64,000 nucleotides of DNA, taken from the NCBI RefSeq assembly GCF_030149505.1, contig NZ_JASBRN010000074.1, positions 1 through 64,000 on the forward strand. The letters run 5' to 3'. The notes below the pieces were generated by a model that worked only from the letters and a program-made list of their open reading frames with translations, did no database searches and was not told the DNA's origin. Below are positions 27,703 through 36,538 of this stretch, piece after piece. The position numbers and the translations under genes are program-made. The number at the start of each line of letters is the position of its first letter. The first letter of the stretch is position 1. The DNA is from Nocardioides sp. Lineage in GTDB: Bacteria > Actinomycetota > Actinomycetes > Propionibacteriales > Nocardioidaceae.

Positions 27703-28220
27703 CGGTCCTCCTCGACCTCATCGTCGGGATCTTCGTCGGGCTCTTCGTCGACCAGGTCCTCGAGCCGCAGCATCGCGATCTCGGTGAGCTGCTGCTTGGT
27801 GACGGCCAGTTCCGTGGCGTCGTCGTGGGTCAGGCGCTGCTCGAGCAGCTCGAGCATCTCGGCCGCGGAGCGGCCGGCGGCGCGGACGAGGTAGATCCGG
27901 TCGAACCGCTCCTCGTAGCGACGGTTCGCCTCCACGAACGCCTCCCGGTCGGCGTCGGTCACACCGGCCTGCTCGCGGGCGGAGGTCGCCGCGGTCGAGC
28001 CGGTGCCGCGCTCGCCGATGCGGGGGTGGTCGGCCAGCGCGTGGTCGAGCTCGGCGTCTGACCAGGTGGCCAGGAGGTGGGCGGTGTCGAGCAGGGTCCG
28101 GCGGTCGGCGTACGGCCGGCGGACCAGGAGGGCGGCGACCCACCGCTCCACGTCGGCGCAGCCGCGCAGCGCACGCGCGGCCTCTGGCGCCTCCATGGCG
28201 TTGAGCTCCCCGAGCCGCAC
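27699..28220 (-). CDS. uraD: OHCU decarboxylase
   Basis: A 173-residue OHCU decarboxylase giving S-allantoin stereospecifically. Family blocks are ALLVRRPYADRRTLLDTAHL, DHPRIGE with the catalytic His, and FVEANRRYEERFDRIYLVRA. The C-terminus carries an unusual acidic tail (DEEPDEDPDDEVEEDR). It is the first gene of the ten-gene operon uraD-uraH-pucL-allB-pucG-allC-rpiR-FAD-XDH-deaminase, nearly all linked by overlaps. The start is GTG at 28220; MEAPEAARAL is an alternative. Confidence 0.92.
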   Translation of the reverse strand: MRLGELNAMEAPEAARALRGCADVERWVAALLVRRPYADRRTLLDTAHLLATWSDAELDHALADHPRIGERGTGSTAATSAREQAGVTDADREAFVEANRRYEERFDRIYLVRAAGRSAAEMLELLEQRLTHDDATELAVTKQQLTEIAMLRLEDLVDEEPDEDPDDEVEEDR

Positions 28221-28270
28221 CGCACCCTCCTCACCGGACCCGGCCCCACCTCGGGCCGGCTCTCCTGGGG

Positions 28271-28316
28271 TGAAACTAGTGCTCCGATGTTAAGCGCGTC
28301 TGGAACTCGTGTTTCA
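28271..28316 (-). promoter_or_regulatory. Putative uraD operon promoter with TGAAAC operator half-sites
   Basis: Read on the minus strand, TAACAT (28292-28287) is a -10 and TGAAAC (28316-28311) a -35-like hexamer 18 bp upstream. A second half-site, GTTTCA on the minus strand (28276-28271), lies in the early leader. The two arms (28271-28285 and 28302-28316) form an imperfect inverted repeat, 11 of 15 positions. The TGAAAC motif also precedes the ABC importer, which suggests common control, possibly by the RpiR protein at 21887-22741. Confidence 0.45.
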
Positions 28317-28353
28317 GCGTCATTTCGTCTCTCCGCGGAGCGCGGCAGGACCG

Positions 28354-29871
28354 TCAGCCCAGGGAGACGGCGAGGTCGAGCAGCGCGCGGTCGCGGCCGG
28401 GGGCGGCGACGAGGCTGACGCCGCAGGGCAGGCCGGCGCGGGTGGTGAGCGGGAGCGAGACGGCGGGGGCGCCGGCGAGACCGGCCACGCAGGTCAGCCG
28501 CATGGTGGCGTCGCGCACCGCCTGGAGGCCCTGGCCGAGCAGCGGGGCGACCGAGGAGGACGACGGCAGCACCAGGACCCGGTCGCCGATGAGGTCGCGC
28601 AGCCGGGCGCGTGCGGAGACGACGGCGTCGTACGCCGCGTCCGCGTCGGCCTTGTCGATCGAGGCGGCGTGGCGGAAGCGGGTGCGGACGTCGGCGCCGA
28701 GGGTGTCGAGGCGGTCGGCGAGCCAGCCTCCCCGCACGGCCCAGGCCTCCCACGCCTGCCACGTCTGGAACGCCTGCAGCCACGAGGTCAGCTCGCCCAG
28801 CGGCCAGCCCTCGCGCACGATGAGGCCCTGGTCGGCGACCCACGCCTCGACGGCCGAGCGGACGTCGGGCTCGGCGAGCGCGAGGAGCTCGGGGACGACG
28901 ACGAGGTCGGTGCCACCGCTCCCGCTGTCGGGCGGCAGCAGCACGTCGCCGACCTCGCGCAGCAGCGCCGCCGAGCGGGTCAGCCAGCCGACGGTGTCGA
29001 AGGTGGGGGAGAGGGCCAGGACGCCGTTCATCGGCAGCGAGCCGTGGGTGCTGCGGATGCCGGTCAGGCCCTGGTACGCCGCCGGCACCCTGATCGAGCC
29101 ACCCGTGTCGGTCCCGAGGCCGATCGTGGCGTGCCCGAGGGAGACGGCGGACGCGGAGCCCGACGACGAGCCGCCGGGGACCCGGCGTGGCGCGCGCGGG
29201 TTGGGCGGGGCGCCGAAGTGCGCGTTGGTGCCGGCCAAGGAGTAGGCGAACTCGTCGGTGCGGGCGATGCCGCGCAGCGAGGCGCCGGCCTCGACGAGGG
29301 TGTCGACGACCGTCGCGTCGGAGCGCTCGACGGGGGCGGCGGCCTCCCAGGTGGGGTTGCCGGCGCCGACCTTCTGCCCGGCGACGGCGAAGAGGTCCTT
29401 GACCGCGACGCTCTCGCCGACCAGCGGACCGGCCGGGGCGCCGGGCACGAGCGGGTCGCCGACGACCCGCCAGATCCGGGTGTCGAGGGCGGGGGCAGGC
29501 ACCGAGACGTGGGCGGCGGTGACCTTCCAGCCGCCGCAGAAGTCGTCGTCGGTGCGGGCCCAGAGCTGGGTCTGCTGGCCGCGGCCGCCGCGGGCGAGCT
29601 CGGTCACCGCGACCACGAGAGCGTGGTCGGGGTCGGTGACCTGGACGTGGGTCTGCACCAGCCGGCGGGCCGGCGCACCGCCACGGCCGGAGCGGAAGGC
29701 GGCGATCTGGTCGTGGCCGACGAGCAGGCCGTCGGCGTCGCCGCGGAGGGTCGTCGTGGCGGGCGCGAAGAGCCGGTCGAGGACCTCGACGTCGTCGCTC
29801 ATGAGCGCCTGCTCGTAGGTGCGGAAGGCTTCGACCAGGCCCGGCGGCACCGGCAGGGAGGGGCCGCTCAT
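28354..29871 (-). CDS. HpxZ/AtzH-like domain fused to amidase (copy 1)
   Basis: A 505-residue fusion. Residues 1-120 are a SnoaL-like DUF3225 domain (GLVEAFRTYEQALMSDDVEV ... WKVTAAHVS), as in HpxZ and AtzH. The rest is an amidase-signature enzyme: Lys in VAVKDLFAVAG, cis-Ser in PGGSSSGSASAVS and nucleophile Ser in GTDTGGSIRVPA. In Klebsiella HpxY (amidase) and HpxZ act in oxalurate breakdown. Oxalurate is the expected PucG product, so this fusion is a strong candidate for oxalurate hydrolysis. Its ATG overlaps the acetamidase stop (29868-29871). A paralogue lies at 38476-39978. Confidence 0.82.
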   Translation of the reverse strand: MSGPSLPVPPGLVEAFRTYEQALMSDDVEVLDRLFAPATTTLRGDADGLLVGHDQIAAFRSGRGGAPARRLVQTHVQVTDPDHALVVAVTELARGGRGQQTQLWARTDDDFCGGWKVTAAHVSVPAPALDTRIWRVVGDPLVPGAPAGPLVGESVAVKDLFAVAGQKVGAGNPTWEAAAPVERSDATVVDTLVEAGASLRGIARTDEFAYSLAGTNAHFGAPPNPRAPRRVPGGSSSGSASAVSLGHATIGLGTDTGGSIRVPAAYQGLTGIRSTHGSLPMNGVLALSPTFDTVGWLTRSAALLREVGDVLLPPDSGSGGTDLVVVPELLALAEPDVRSAVEAWVADQGLIVREGWPLGELTSWLQAFQTWQAWEAWAVRGGWLADRLDTLGADVRTRFRHAASIDKADADAAYDAVVSARARLRDLIGDRVLVLPSSSSVAPLLGQGLQAVRDATMRLTCVAGLAGAPAVSLPLTTRAGLPCGVSLVAAPGRDRALLDLAVSLG

Positions 29872-30944
29872 CGGGCGAGCCCTGCGAAGTCGCTCTTCCG
29901 GATGCGCGCGTGCACGCCCTTGACCACGTCCACCACCTGGGAGATCTCGAAGTCGGTCGCCGCGGAGAGGTAGGCGTAGGCCATCCGCGGGTCCATGCCG
30001 TAGCGGGCGACCAGCAGGCTGATCGCGTGCCGGACGCACTGCTGCACCGCGACGTCGAGGTCCTCGTCGAGCCCGGTGGGGACGAGGTGGTCGACGGTCT
30101 CGGCGAGCGGGGAGACGACCTCGCCGAACTGCGCCACCGCGTCGGCCGCGGGCACGACGTCGAGCCGGACGGTCGCGCGCAGCGAGGCCTCCAGCGCGGT
30201 CAGCGCGACCTCGCCGTCGCCCTGCGCGAAGTGCGGGTCGCCGGCGTAGAAGAGGGCGTCCTCGACCTGCACGGGCAGGTAGAGCGTGGCGCCCGCGGTC
30301 AGCAACGAGATGTCGAGGTTGCCGCCGTGCACCCCGGGCGGCACCGAGTGCGGCCGCTGGTCGCCGGCCACCGCGACCCCGAGGATGCCGAGGAACGGCG
30401 CCATCGGGAAGCGCACGACCGGCCCGTCCCCGATCGGGCCGGGGACCAGGCCCATCTCCGCGTGCGTGCCGTCGTCGGCGACGCGGGCGAAGGCGGAGAA
30501 GACGTCGCCCTCGAGCGGGTACTCCCCGGGCAGGGCACCGCGCCCGTGCCGGTTGGACACCACGCCGTACGGCACCCGCGGCGCGGTCTCGAGGAGCGTG
30601 ATCGCGAGCAGGTCGCCCGGCCGTGCGCCGGTCACCGCCACGGGGCGGCTCACCACGTGCGGCCCGTCGACACCGACGACGTGCGGGGCGTCGGAGGCCG
30701 CGAGGGCTCGGGCGTCGGCGAGCACCGGCACGTCGTACGCCGCGAAGAACCCGTCGGGGTCGCGACCCTGGTCCTCGAGGATGCCCTCGTGGCTCAGCGT
30801 GTCGAGGGTGACCTCGTCACCCGGCTCGACCCGCAGCACCGGCGCGTCGGCAGCGCAGGGGAGGCGTCCCCACAGGACGTTCTCGACCGTGGAGGGCAGG
30901 TAGGCCCCGCGGATCGGGCCGGTGCCGATTTCCAGAGGGTCCAT
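29868..30944 (-). CDS. Acetamidase/formamidase family protein
   Basis: A 358-residue member of the FmdA/AmdA amidohydrolase family. Visible blocks are VLRVEPGDEVTLDT, VTGARPGDLLAITLLE, PPGVHGGNLDISLLTAGATL (typical GGN-D metal region) and FYAGDPHFAQGDGEVALTAL, which is nearly diagnostic. These enzymes release ammonia from small amides. Coupled to the amidase fusion by an ATGA overlap and next to the ureide genes, it may deal with oxamate or formamide-like products, but the substrate is not shown by the sequence. Confidence 0.85.
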   Translation of the reverse strand: MDPLEIGTGPIRGAYLPSTVENVLWGRLPCAADAPVLRVEPGDEVTLDTLSHEGILEDQGRDPDGFFAAYDVPVLADARALAASDAPHVVGVDGPHVVSRPVAVTGARPGDLLAITLLETAPRVPYGVVSNRHGRGALPGEYPLEGDVFSAFARVADDGTHAEMGLVPGPIGDGPVVRFPMAPFLGILGVAVAGDQRPHSVPPGVHGGNLDISLLTAGATLYLPVQVEDALFYAGDPHFAQGDGEVALTALEASLRATVRLDVVPAADAVAQFGEVVSPLAETVDHLVPTGLDEDLDVAVQQCVRHAISLLVARYGMDPRMAYAYLSAATDFEISQVVDVVKGVHARIRKSDFAGLAR

Positions 30945-30973
30945 GCCAGAACCCTAGGGGGACGTGACGTGGC

Positions 30974-31381
30974 TCAGGCGTCCCAGGTCCAGGAGTCGAG
31001 CACCTGCTGGTTGACCGCGGTCGTCAGATCTTGATCAGAACGCAGAAGCTCGAAGCGAGGCCTTGGCGCGCCGGGGCCCGCGATGGCCGTGAACGAGATC
31101 AAGTCTGGCGCTTGCCTTCTGTAACTCTCGTCTACCTGGACGTCCCACCCCTGTCCCTGACGCCGCACGCGGGTCCCGGCCTCGGCAAGGAGGGCTCGTG
31201 GGTCGCCGCCCCAGGCCCAGTTCGGGAGCTGAATGACGGCTCGCGGGGGGCGGGTCCAAGGCACGGGCTTCACCTTAGGCTGAGCAGGCGAGACCTCCCC
31301 GGCCACCGAGTCCGTCGAGAGTCCGCGCGCAGTCCGCAGAACGTCCGTACGCAACCGACCAGAGGCAACTGCACTCAACAA
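30974..31381 (-). CDS. Hypothetical protein, possible remnant of the lipoprotein at 40.0-40.6 kb
   Basis: A 135-codon frame without recognised domain or export signal. Only its last residues (TTAVNQQVLDSWTWDA) resemble another protein here: the lipoprotein at 40028-40609 ends RAAVNEQVLASWSWA. Both lie upstream of an HpxZ-amidase gene on the minus strand, so this may be a truncated copy whose 5' part was replaced. GC content is lower than in the neighbours. The rest of the 580-bp gap to the hydrolase at 31528 shows no other convincing gene. Confidence 0.35.
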   Translation of the reverse strand: MLSAVASGRLRTDVLRTARGLSTDSVAGEVSPAQPKVKPVPWTRPPRAVIQLPNWAWGGDPRALLAEAGTRVRRQGQGWDVQVDESYRRQAPDLISFTAIAGPGAPRPRFELLRSDQDLTTAVNQQVLDSWTWDA

Positions 31382-31527
31382 CGTCGTTGCAGGTCAGAGC
31401 CAACTATCGACAAGCACCGACGACTGCCAATAACTGCGACTACGTTCCGCTTCAACGTCTGAGGCACGTCGCGGCCCCCTGAGACGGGGCTGGCACGAGC
31501 GGCGCCGGTGCCGGTTGGCTGGCCGGC

Positions 31528-32490
31528 ATGACCCCCACCCCCTGGCGCACCGTCCCGCTCACGGACGACTACGGCCTCCCTGGTCGCCGGCCGCCGGGGG
31601 CGACCGACCCGACGGCGTACCTGCGCACCGTCGAGGTGCTCGGCGCGGACGTCCACCACCTCGACCTGCCCGGCCCGACGCCGGACGCCCCGGTGGTGCT
31701 GCTGGTCCACGGGCTCGGGGGGCGCTGGCAGCACTGGGCCGAGAACCTCGCCGGCCTCGCGGAGCACGCGCGGGTGGTGGCGCTGGACCTGCCGGGTTTC
31801 GGGCGGTCTTCGCCGCCGAGGGGTGGGTACGCCGTGGACGGGTTCGCCGACGTGGTCGCCGCCCTCGCCCGGGAGCTCGCCCTGCCGCCGCTCACCGTGG
31901 TCGGCCACTCGCTGGGGGCGCTGGTGGCGCTGCGCCTGGCACACCGGCACCCCGACCTGGTGTCCTCGGTCGTGCTGGCCGGTGGCACCGTCGGCGCCTT
32001 CGCGGAGGTGCTGGGGCTGCGCCGTGCCGGCCACCAGCTGCGGCACCGCCCCCGGACGGTGGCGGCGACGCTGCTCGAGGTGATGACCGCCGGGCTCCCG
32101 GTCCCCGGCCTCGTGCGCCGCCAGGTCGTGGCGCGCGCGTGGCTGCGCCGCCTGCTGCTCTGGCCCTACCTCCACCGGCCCGCGGACATGCCCGCCACTG
32201 GCATCGCCGCGCTCGTCGACGGCGTCGGCACCCACGGCGTCCTGCGGATCGCCCGCTCGGTCGCCACCATGCGCGTCGACCGGTGGCTGCACGAGGTCGA
32301 CCACCCGGTGCTGGCGATCGGCGGCGAGCGCGACCACGTGGCGCCCCTGGACCAGCTGGCCGCCTTCGCGCGTGCCGTGCCGTCCGCGGAGACGGTGGTG
32401 CTCGCGGGGGTCGGTCACATGGTGATGCTGGAGTGCGCCGACGCGTTCACCGACGAGGTGCTGGCGTTCCTCCAGCAACCGCGCTCGTGA
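31528..32490 (+). CDS. Alpha/beta hydrolase
   Basis: A 320-residue alpha/beta-hydrolase with the oxyanion loop VLLVHGLGGRWQHW, nucleophile elbow VGHSLGALVALRLA, acid residue in AIGGERDHVAPLDQ and catalytic His in AGVGHMVMLECADAF. A cap region rich in Arg and Leu (RRAGHQLRHRPRTVAATLLE) lies between strands 6 and 7. It has no signal peptide and stands alone, so the substrate cannot be predicted; esterase, haloalkane-dehalogenase-like and C-C hydrolase activities are all possible in this fold. Confidence 0.82.
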   Translation: MTPTPWRTVPLTDDYGLPGRRPPGATDPTAYLRTVEVLGADVHHLDLPGPTPDAPVVLLVHGLGGRWQHWAENLAGLAEHARVVALDLPGFGRSSPPRGGYAVDGFADVVAALARELALPPLTVVGHSLGALVALRLAHRHPDLVSSVVLAGGTVGAFAEVLGLRRAGHQLRHRPRTVAATLLEVMTAGLPVPGLVRRQVVARAWLRRLLLWPYLHRPADMPATGIAALVDGVGTHGVLRIARSVATMRVDRWLHEVDHPVLAIGGERDHVAPLDQLAAFARAVPSAETVVLAGVGHMVMLECADAFTDEVLAFLQQPRS

Positions 32491-32614
32491 CCGGTCGTGG
32501 GCCCCGGGTCCTCCACAGGGTGACGCTCCGCGCGCCTGTCCACCACGGCGGCGATGACGCTGGACCGAGGCTGGCGCATCGACCAGTCTCGCTCCATGCA
32601 GAGGGACGACGTTT

Positions 32615-32649
32615 TAACGCTATCCGTTATTAACGGAGCGCGTTATGCT
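32615..32649 (+). promoter_or_regulatory. higBA promoter with palindromic operator
   Basis: CCGTTATTAACGG (32624-32636) is a perfect 13-bp palindrome, and TAACG/CGTTA (32615-32629) forms a second overlapping inverted repeat. TATGCT (32644-32649) is a -10 ending 8 nt before the toxin GTG, so the mRNA is probably leaderless. The HigA antitoxin, alone or with HigB, would be expected to bind here and autoregulate. The AT-rich stretch stands out from its surroundings. Confidence 0.6.
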
Positions 32650-32657
32650 GGTGGCAC

Positions 32658-32939
32658 GTGATCAGGTCCTTCGCCGACCGGGACACGGCCGCGTTGTGGC
32701 AGCACGAGCGCGTTCCTGGTCTGGACGCCAGGATCCTGCGCGTGGCGCTACGCAAGCTGGTCCAGGTGCATGCGGCGACGAGCCTGCAGGACCTGCGGGT
32801 CCCGCCCGGCAACCGGCTCGAGCTCCTGCGGGGTTCCAGGCAGGGGCAGCACAGCATCAGGGTGAACGACCAGTGGCGGATCTGCTTCAGGTGGAAGGAC
32901 GGAGGGGCTGAGGATGTCGAGCTCGTCGACTACCACTGA
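32658..32939 (+). CDS. higB: HigB-type toxin (RelE superfamily)
   Basis: A 93-residue HigB-type toxin: MIRSFADRDTAALWQHERVP is the usual opening, followed by RVALRKLVQVHAATSLQDL, the RVPPGNRLELLRG turn, and the core GQHSIRVNDQWRICFRWKDG with the basic and aromatic residues of this mRNA-cleaving family. It ends VELVDYH. GTG start; the reading frame overlaps the antitoxin start by 26 bp. The toxin-first order is typical of higBA. Confidence 0.9.
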   Translation: MIRSFADRDTAALWQHERVPGLDARILRVALRKLVQVHAATSLQDLRVPPGNRLELLRGSRQGQHSIRVNDQWRICFRWKDGGAEDVELVDYH

Positions 32940-33231
32940 GCCGCAGGGATTGGAGCCGATCCACCCCGGTGAGGTGCTGATGAGCGACTTCATCGAGGGC
33001 TTCGGCATCACCCAGCACCGCCTGGCCGTGGCGATCGGGGTCCCGCCGCGGCGCATCAACGAGATCGTCCACGGCAAGCGGGGCATCACCGCCGACACTG
33101 CCGTGCGGCTGGCCCGCTACTTCGCGACGTCACCGGAGTTCTGGATGAACCTGCAGACCCACTACGAGCTGGTCGTCCAGCAGCGCGCCCTGGGCGACGT
33201 GGTGGAGGGCATCATTCCGATCTCCGCCTGA
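32914..33231 (+). CDS. higA: HigA-type antitoxin (XRE family)
   Basis: A 105-residue HigA antitoxin. IHPGEVLMSDFIEGFGITQH leads into an XRE helix-turn-helix (RLAVAIGVPPRRINEIVHGK, then ITADTAVRLARYFATSPEFW), a HigA signature. It neutralises HigB and represses the operon through the palindrome upstream of higB. It starts within higB, so translation is coupled. An alternative start is the ATG at 32980 (MSDFIEG). Confidence 0.9.
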   Translation: MSSSSTTTEPQGLEPIHPGEVLMSDFIEGFGITQHRLAVAIGVPPRRINEIVHGKRGITADTAVRLARYFATSPEFWMNLQTHYELVVQQRALGDVVEGIIPISA

Positions 33232-33251
33232 CGACGGGTCGCGGATCCGCG

Positions 33252-33440
33252 TCAGATCACCAGGGCGACGACGACCCCCACCAGTGCGACGATCGCCAGG
33301 ACGATCAGCACCGCGGGCCACAGCGGTCGTCGCTGGGCGTTGAGCGGCTGGTCCACGCTCGGACGGCGGCGGTGCTCCTCGGGACGCAACGGGTGGTCGG
33401 GGTCGTAGGGACGGCGCGGGTGCTCGGGATCGACGGTCAT
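33252..33440 (-). CDS. Small proline/arginine-rich membrane protein
   Basis: A 62-residue protein with a Pro/His/Arg-rich cytoplasmic part (PRRPYDPDHPLRPEEHRRRP) and one C-terminal membrane helix (LWPAVLIVLAIVALVGVVVA). No family is recognised. It lies between higA (converging) and the hybrid kinase and has its own ATG. Similar short tail-anchored proteins are common in actinobacteria and of unknown role. Confidence 0.5.
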   Translation of the reverse strand: MTVDPEHPRRPYDPDHPLRPEEHRRRPSVDQPLNAQRRPLWPAVLIVLAIVALVGVVVALVI

Positions 33441-33501
33441 GACCGATCCGTGCCCACTGGGAGCGGCGAGGCATTCGCCCGGGAGGGTGGGTCGGACCTG
33501 C

Positions 33502-36042
33502 TCAGGACGCCGAGGCCACCCAGCGGTCCAGGGCTGCCCCGAGGTCGGCAGGCGTGACCGGCTTGGGCACGAAGTCGTCCATGCCCGCGGCGGCGCACCG
33601 CTCGCGCTCGCCCTCGGTCACGCTGGCCGTCATCGCGAGCACCGGCACCCGCGGCCGGCCCTGGGTCAGCTCGCGCAGGCGCAGCTCGCGCGTGGCGTCG
33701 TACCCGTCGAGGACGGGCATCTGGCAGTCCATCAGCACCGCGGCGTACGCCGTGTGCTCGAGCGCGTCGAGCGCCTCGCGGCCGTCCCCGGCTACGTCGG
33801 AGTCGTAGCCCAGCGAGGCGAGGATGCCCTCGGCGACGATCTGGTTCACGTCGTTGTCCTCGACCACGAGCACCCGGGGACGGACGGGGCCGCCCTCGGC
33901 TGGCGGCGCGGAGCCGACCGCGGCCGGGGTGACCGGGGCGACGGCCTCCGGGGTCTGCGGGGCCAGCAGCGCCGAGAGCAGGCCCCGCAGACGTGACATC
34001 GGCAGCGGCTTGGCCAGGATCTCGCGCACCCCGGCGTCCCAGGCCTCGTCCTGGTCGACCTCGGTGTCGGAGGTCAGCAGCACCAGGCGCGGTCCGGAGA
34101 GGTCGGGGGTCGTGGTGATGGTCCGCGCCAGCTGCAGCCCGTCGACCTCGGGCATGCACAGGTCCAGCAGCACCACGTCGTACGCCGCCTCGGACCCGCG
34201 CATCCGGGCGACCGCCTCCGCGGCGGACCCGACGGTGTCGACGTCCATGCCCCAGGCACCCAGCTGCCCGTCGAGCACCATGAGGTTGGTGGCGTTGTCG
34301 TCGACGACGAGCGCGCGCAGGCCCTCGAGCGGCTCCTGCGAGGCGGGCCGGACCGCGGGCGGGTGCTCGGCGGCGAGCAGCGGCAGCCGGAACCAGAAGG
34401 TGCTGCCCTCCCCGGGGGTGCTGTCGACGCCGATGGTGCCGCCCATCGCGGCGGTGAGCCGGGCGCAGATCGCCAGTCCGAGCCCGGTGCCGCCGTAGCG
34501 ACGTGTCGTGGAGGAATCGGCCTGGGTGAAGGGGTCGAAGAGCCGCTCGCGTCGGCTCTCGGCCAGGCCGATGCCGGTGTCGCGGACCTGGAACCGGACG
34601 ACAGGGGCGTCTGGCGTGCCACCGTCGAGGTGGGCGCTGATGACGACCTCGCCGTCGTGGGTGAACTTCACGGCGTTGGTGGCGAGGTTGAGCAGCACCT
34701 GGCGCAGCCGGCCGGGGTCACCGCGCAGGGCGGCCGGCACCTCGGGGGAGCAGTAGGCCAGCAGCTCCAGCCCGCGGGCGCGCGCCGGCTCGGCGACGAT
34801 CGCGGCGACGTCCTCGACGACCTCGGTGAGCAGGAAGTCGATCGACTCCAGCTCGACGGCGCCGGCCTCGACCTTGGAGAAGTCCAGGACGTCGTTGATG
34901 ATCCCGAGCAGCGCGTCGCCGGCGGTCTGCACGCCGCGGGCGTACTCCCGCTGCCGCTCGTCGAGGTCGGTGCCGAGCAGCAGCCCGGTGAGGCCGATGA
35001 CGCCGTTCATGGGGGTGCGGATCTCGTGGCTCATCGTGGCCAGGAAGGCCGACTTCGCACGCGAGGCGGCCAAGGCCTCGTCGCGGGCCCGGGCCAGCTC
35101 GAGCGCAGTGCGGCGCTGCTCCTGCAGCAGCGACCAGGTGCGCAGCATGGCGAGCCCGACGAGCACGACCATCCCGCCGCCCGCGGCGACCGCGCTCGGG
35201 AGCTGGTCGTCAGCGGCGTCGAGCACCAGCATCGCCGTCGGCACGAGCAGCGGCAGCACCGCGACCAGCAGGCGCGGGGTCACCGAGGGGAGCGGGTCCG
35301 CGGCGCGGGGCGAGGAGGGGCGGGTGCGGGTCAGCACCGCCCACGCCATGGCGAGCGCCCCCAGCATCCAGCCGAGGTCGAGCGCGGCGTCGACGACGGT
35401 GCTGGACTCCACCAGGAGGAAGCCGATGTCCGAGAGCAGCCACGCGGCGACACCCAGCCCGAGGGCGGGCCCGACGACGGACCGCGCCTCGCGCACCCAC
35501 AGCACGCGCAGGATGAGTCCGAGCAGCGTGCCGTCGAGGACCGGGTAGGCCGCCCAGACCAACCGGGTGCCCCAGCCCACCGAGGTGTCGTCGAGGATCC
35601 CCTGGACCGCCAGCTCCCAGAGCACGAGCAGGCAGACGACCACGATCGTCGCGGCGTCGACGGCTCCCTCCAGGCGCTGGTGGCCGCGGTCGGTGTTGAG
35701 CAGGCTGAGCACGAGCGCGGCGCCGAGGAGGACGTAGGAGAACAGGTAGAGCGGGTCGGCCCACGAGACGTCCGGCTCTCCGGACGTCCAGTAGTACCCG
35801 TACCAGACGACGTCGGCCAGGGCCGTGGAGGCGATCGCGCCAGCCACCAGCAGGCTCAGCGTGCGGGCCAGGCCGGTGCGCCCGCGGCTGCCCCACCAGC
35901 CCAGGGCCGCTGCGGCCAGCATCACGACCAGGTACCCCACGTCGTACGCCGTGCCGTAGGCGACCACGTGCAGGACGAAGAGCGCGAGGGCGAGCGCGAC
36001 CAGGGCGGCGATGGCACCGCGAGCGTTCACCCACCCCTGCAT
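33502..36042 (-). CDS. Hybrid sensor histidine kinase with two receiver domains
   Basis: An 846-residue protein. Residues 1-290 contain about eight membrane helices without a recognisable extracellular sensor. The dimerisation domain has [15 protein letters not shown] with the phospho-His near residue 337, then an HATPase domain ([38 protein letters not shown]). Receiver 1 starts near residue 575 ([10 protein letters not shown], phospho-Asp in [11 protein letters not shown]), receiver 2 near 723 ([21 protein letters not shown]). No phosphotransfer (Hpt) domain or output regulator is encoded beside it. The ATG at 36042 begins just before the first helix. Confidence 0.88.
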   Translation of the reverse strand: MQGWVNARGAIAALVALALALFVLHVVAYGTAYDVGYLVVMLAAAALGWWGSRGRTGLARTLSLLVAGAIASTALADVVWYGYYWTSGEPDVSWADPLYLFSYVLLGAALVLSLLNTDRGHQRLEGAVDAATIVVVCLLVLWELAVQGILDDTSVGWGTRLVWAAYPVLDGTLLGLILRVLWVREARSVVGPALGLGVAAWLLSDIGFLLVESSTVVDAALDLGWMLGALAMAWAVLTRTRPSSPRAADPLPSVTPRLLVAVLPLLVPTAMLVLDAADDQLPSAVAAGGGMVVLVGLAMLRTWSLLQEQRRTALELARARDEALAASRAKSAFLATMSHEIRTPMNGVIGLTGLLLGTDLDERQREYARGVQTAGDALLGIINDVLDFSKVEAGAVELESIDFLLTEVVEDVAAIVAEPARARGLELLAYCSPEVPAALRGDPGRLRQVLLNLATNAVKFTHDGEVVISAHLDGGTPDAPVVRFQVRDTGIGLAESRRERLFDPFTQADSSTTRRYGGTGLGLAICARLTAAMGGTIGVDSTPGEGSTFWFRLPLLAAEHPPAVRPASQEPLEGLRALVVDDNATNLMVLDGQLGAWGMDVDTVGSAAEAVARMRGSEAAYDVVLLDLCMPEVDGLQLARTITTTPDLSGPRLVLLTSDTEVDQDEAWDAGVREILAKPLPMSRLRGLLSALLAPQTPEAVAPVTPAAVGSAPPAEGGPVRPRVLVVEDNDVNQIVAEGILASLGYDSDVAGDGREALDALEHTAYAAVLMDCQMPVLDGYDATRELRLRELTQGRPRVPVLAMTASVTEGERERCAAAGMDDFVPKPVTPADLGAALDRWVASAS

Positions 36043-36218
36043 GTGGTCGGCTCCTCTCCGGCGGCAGCGCGTCCGTGTGCGGACCCTGTCCCCACCCTGC
36101 CGCATCCGGGGCGTCGGCGCCGGGGTATCCGCCTGCGGGGACCACCTGGCGCGACGTACGGTAGGTACGAAGACCTCGGGGGCCCACGTGCCAGGCTCCT
36201 GCTGAATTGGGAGCAAGC

Positions 36219-36479
36219 ATGGAACTCGACGCGCAGGACATCCGCGCCATCATCCTGAGGATGAAACGGGCCCACGGCCACCTCGCCAGCGTGATCCGCA
36301 TGATGGAGGAGGGCTCGGACTGCGAGTCGGTCCTCACCCAGCTTGCGGCCGTCAACAAGGCCCTCGCGCGCAGCGGGTTCGCGATCGTCGCCACGGGCCT
36401 GCAGGACTGCATGGCGGACGGGCAGGCCGACGAGGCGGACCTGAAGAAGATGGAGAAGCTCTTCCTCTCCCTGGCCTGA
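36219..36479 (+). CDS. CsoR-family transcriptional regulator (copy 2)
   Basis: An 86-residue DUF156/CsoR regulator ([20 protein letters not shown]). The conserved Cys ([10 protein letters not shown]) and second Cys (GLQDCM) are spaced 29 apart, as in CsoR, but the His four residues before the second Cys is Gly, the pattern of CstR-like persulfide sensors rather than Cu(I)-binding CsoR. The neighbours encode no copper or sulfur enzymes. GGGAG precedes the ATG. The same protein, five substitutions apart in the shared 81 residues, forms the C-terminus of the mosaic ending at 12043. Confidence 0.85.
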   Translation: MELDAQDIRAIILRMKRAHGHLASVIRMMEEGSDCESVLTQLAAVNKALARSGFAIVATGLQDCMADGQADEADLKKMEKLFLSLA

Positions 36480-36520
36480 GCGCGCCACGAGACCCTGTCG
36501 GGCGTGACCTTCTGACGGGT

Positions 36521-36535
36521 TGTGGCGTTGGTCAC
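36521..36535 (+). promoter_or_regulatory. Conserved 15-mer before SGNH hydrolase copy 2
   Basis: TGTGGCGTTGGTCAC is identical to 12057-12071 and again ends 3 nt before the start codon, although the remaining intergenic DNA has diverged in both sequence and length (31 bp versus 59 bp). Confidence 0.4.
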
Positions 36536-36538
36536 GCC

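Noticed and set aside
31031..31462. Forward reading frame in the gap before the alpha/beta hydrolase
   Set aside because: No domain, no plausible start signal and composition unlike coding sequence; it overlaps the minus-strand hypothetical gene.
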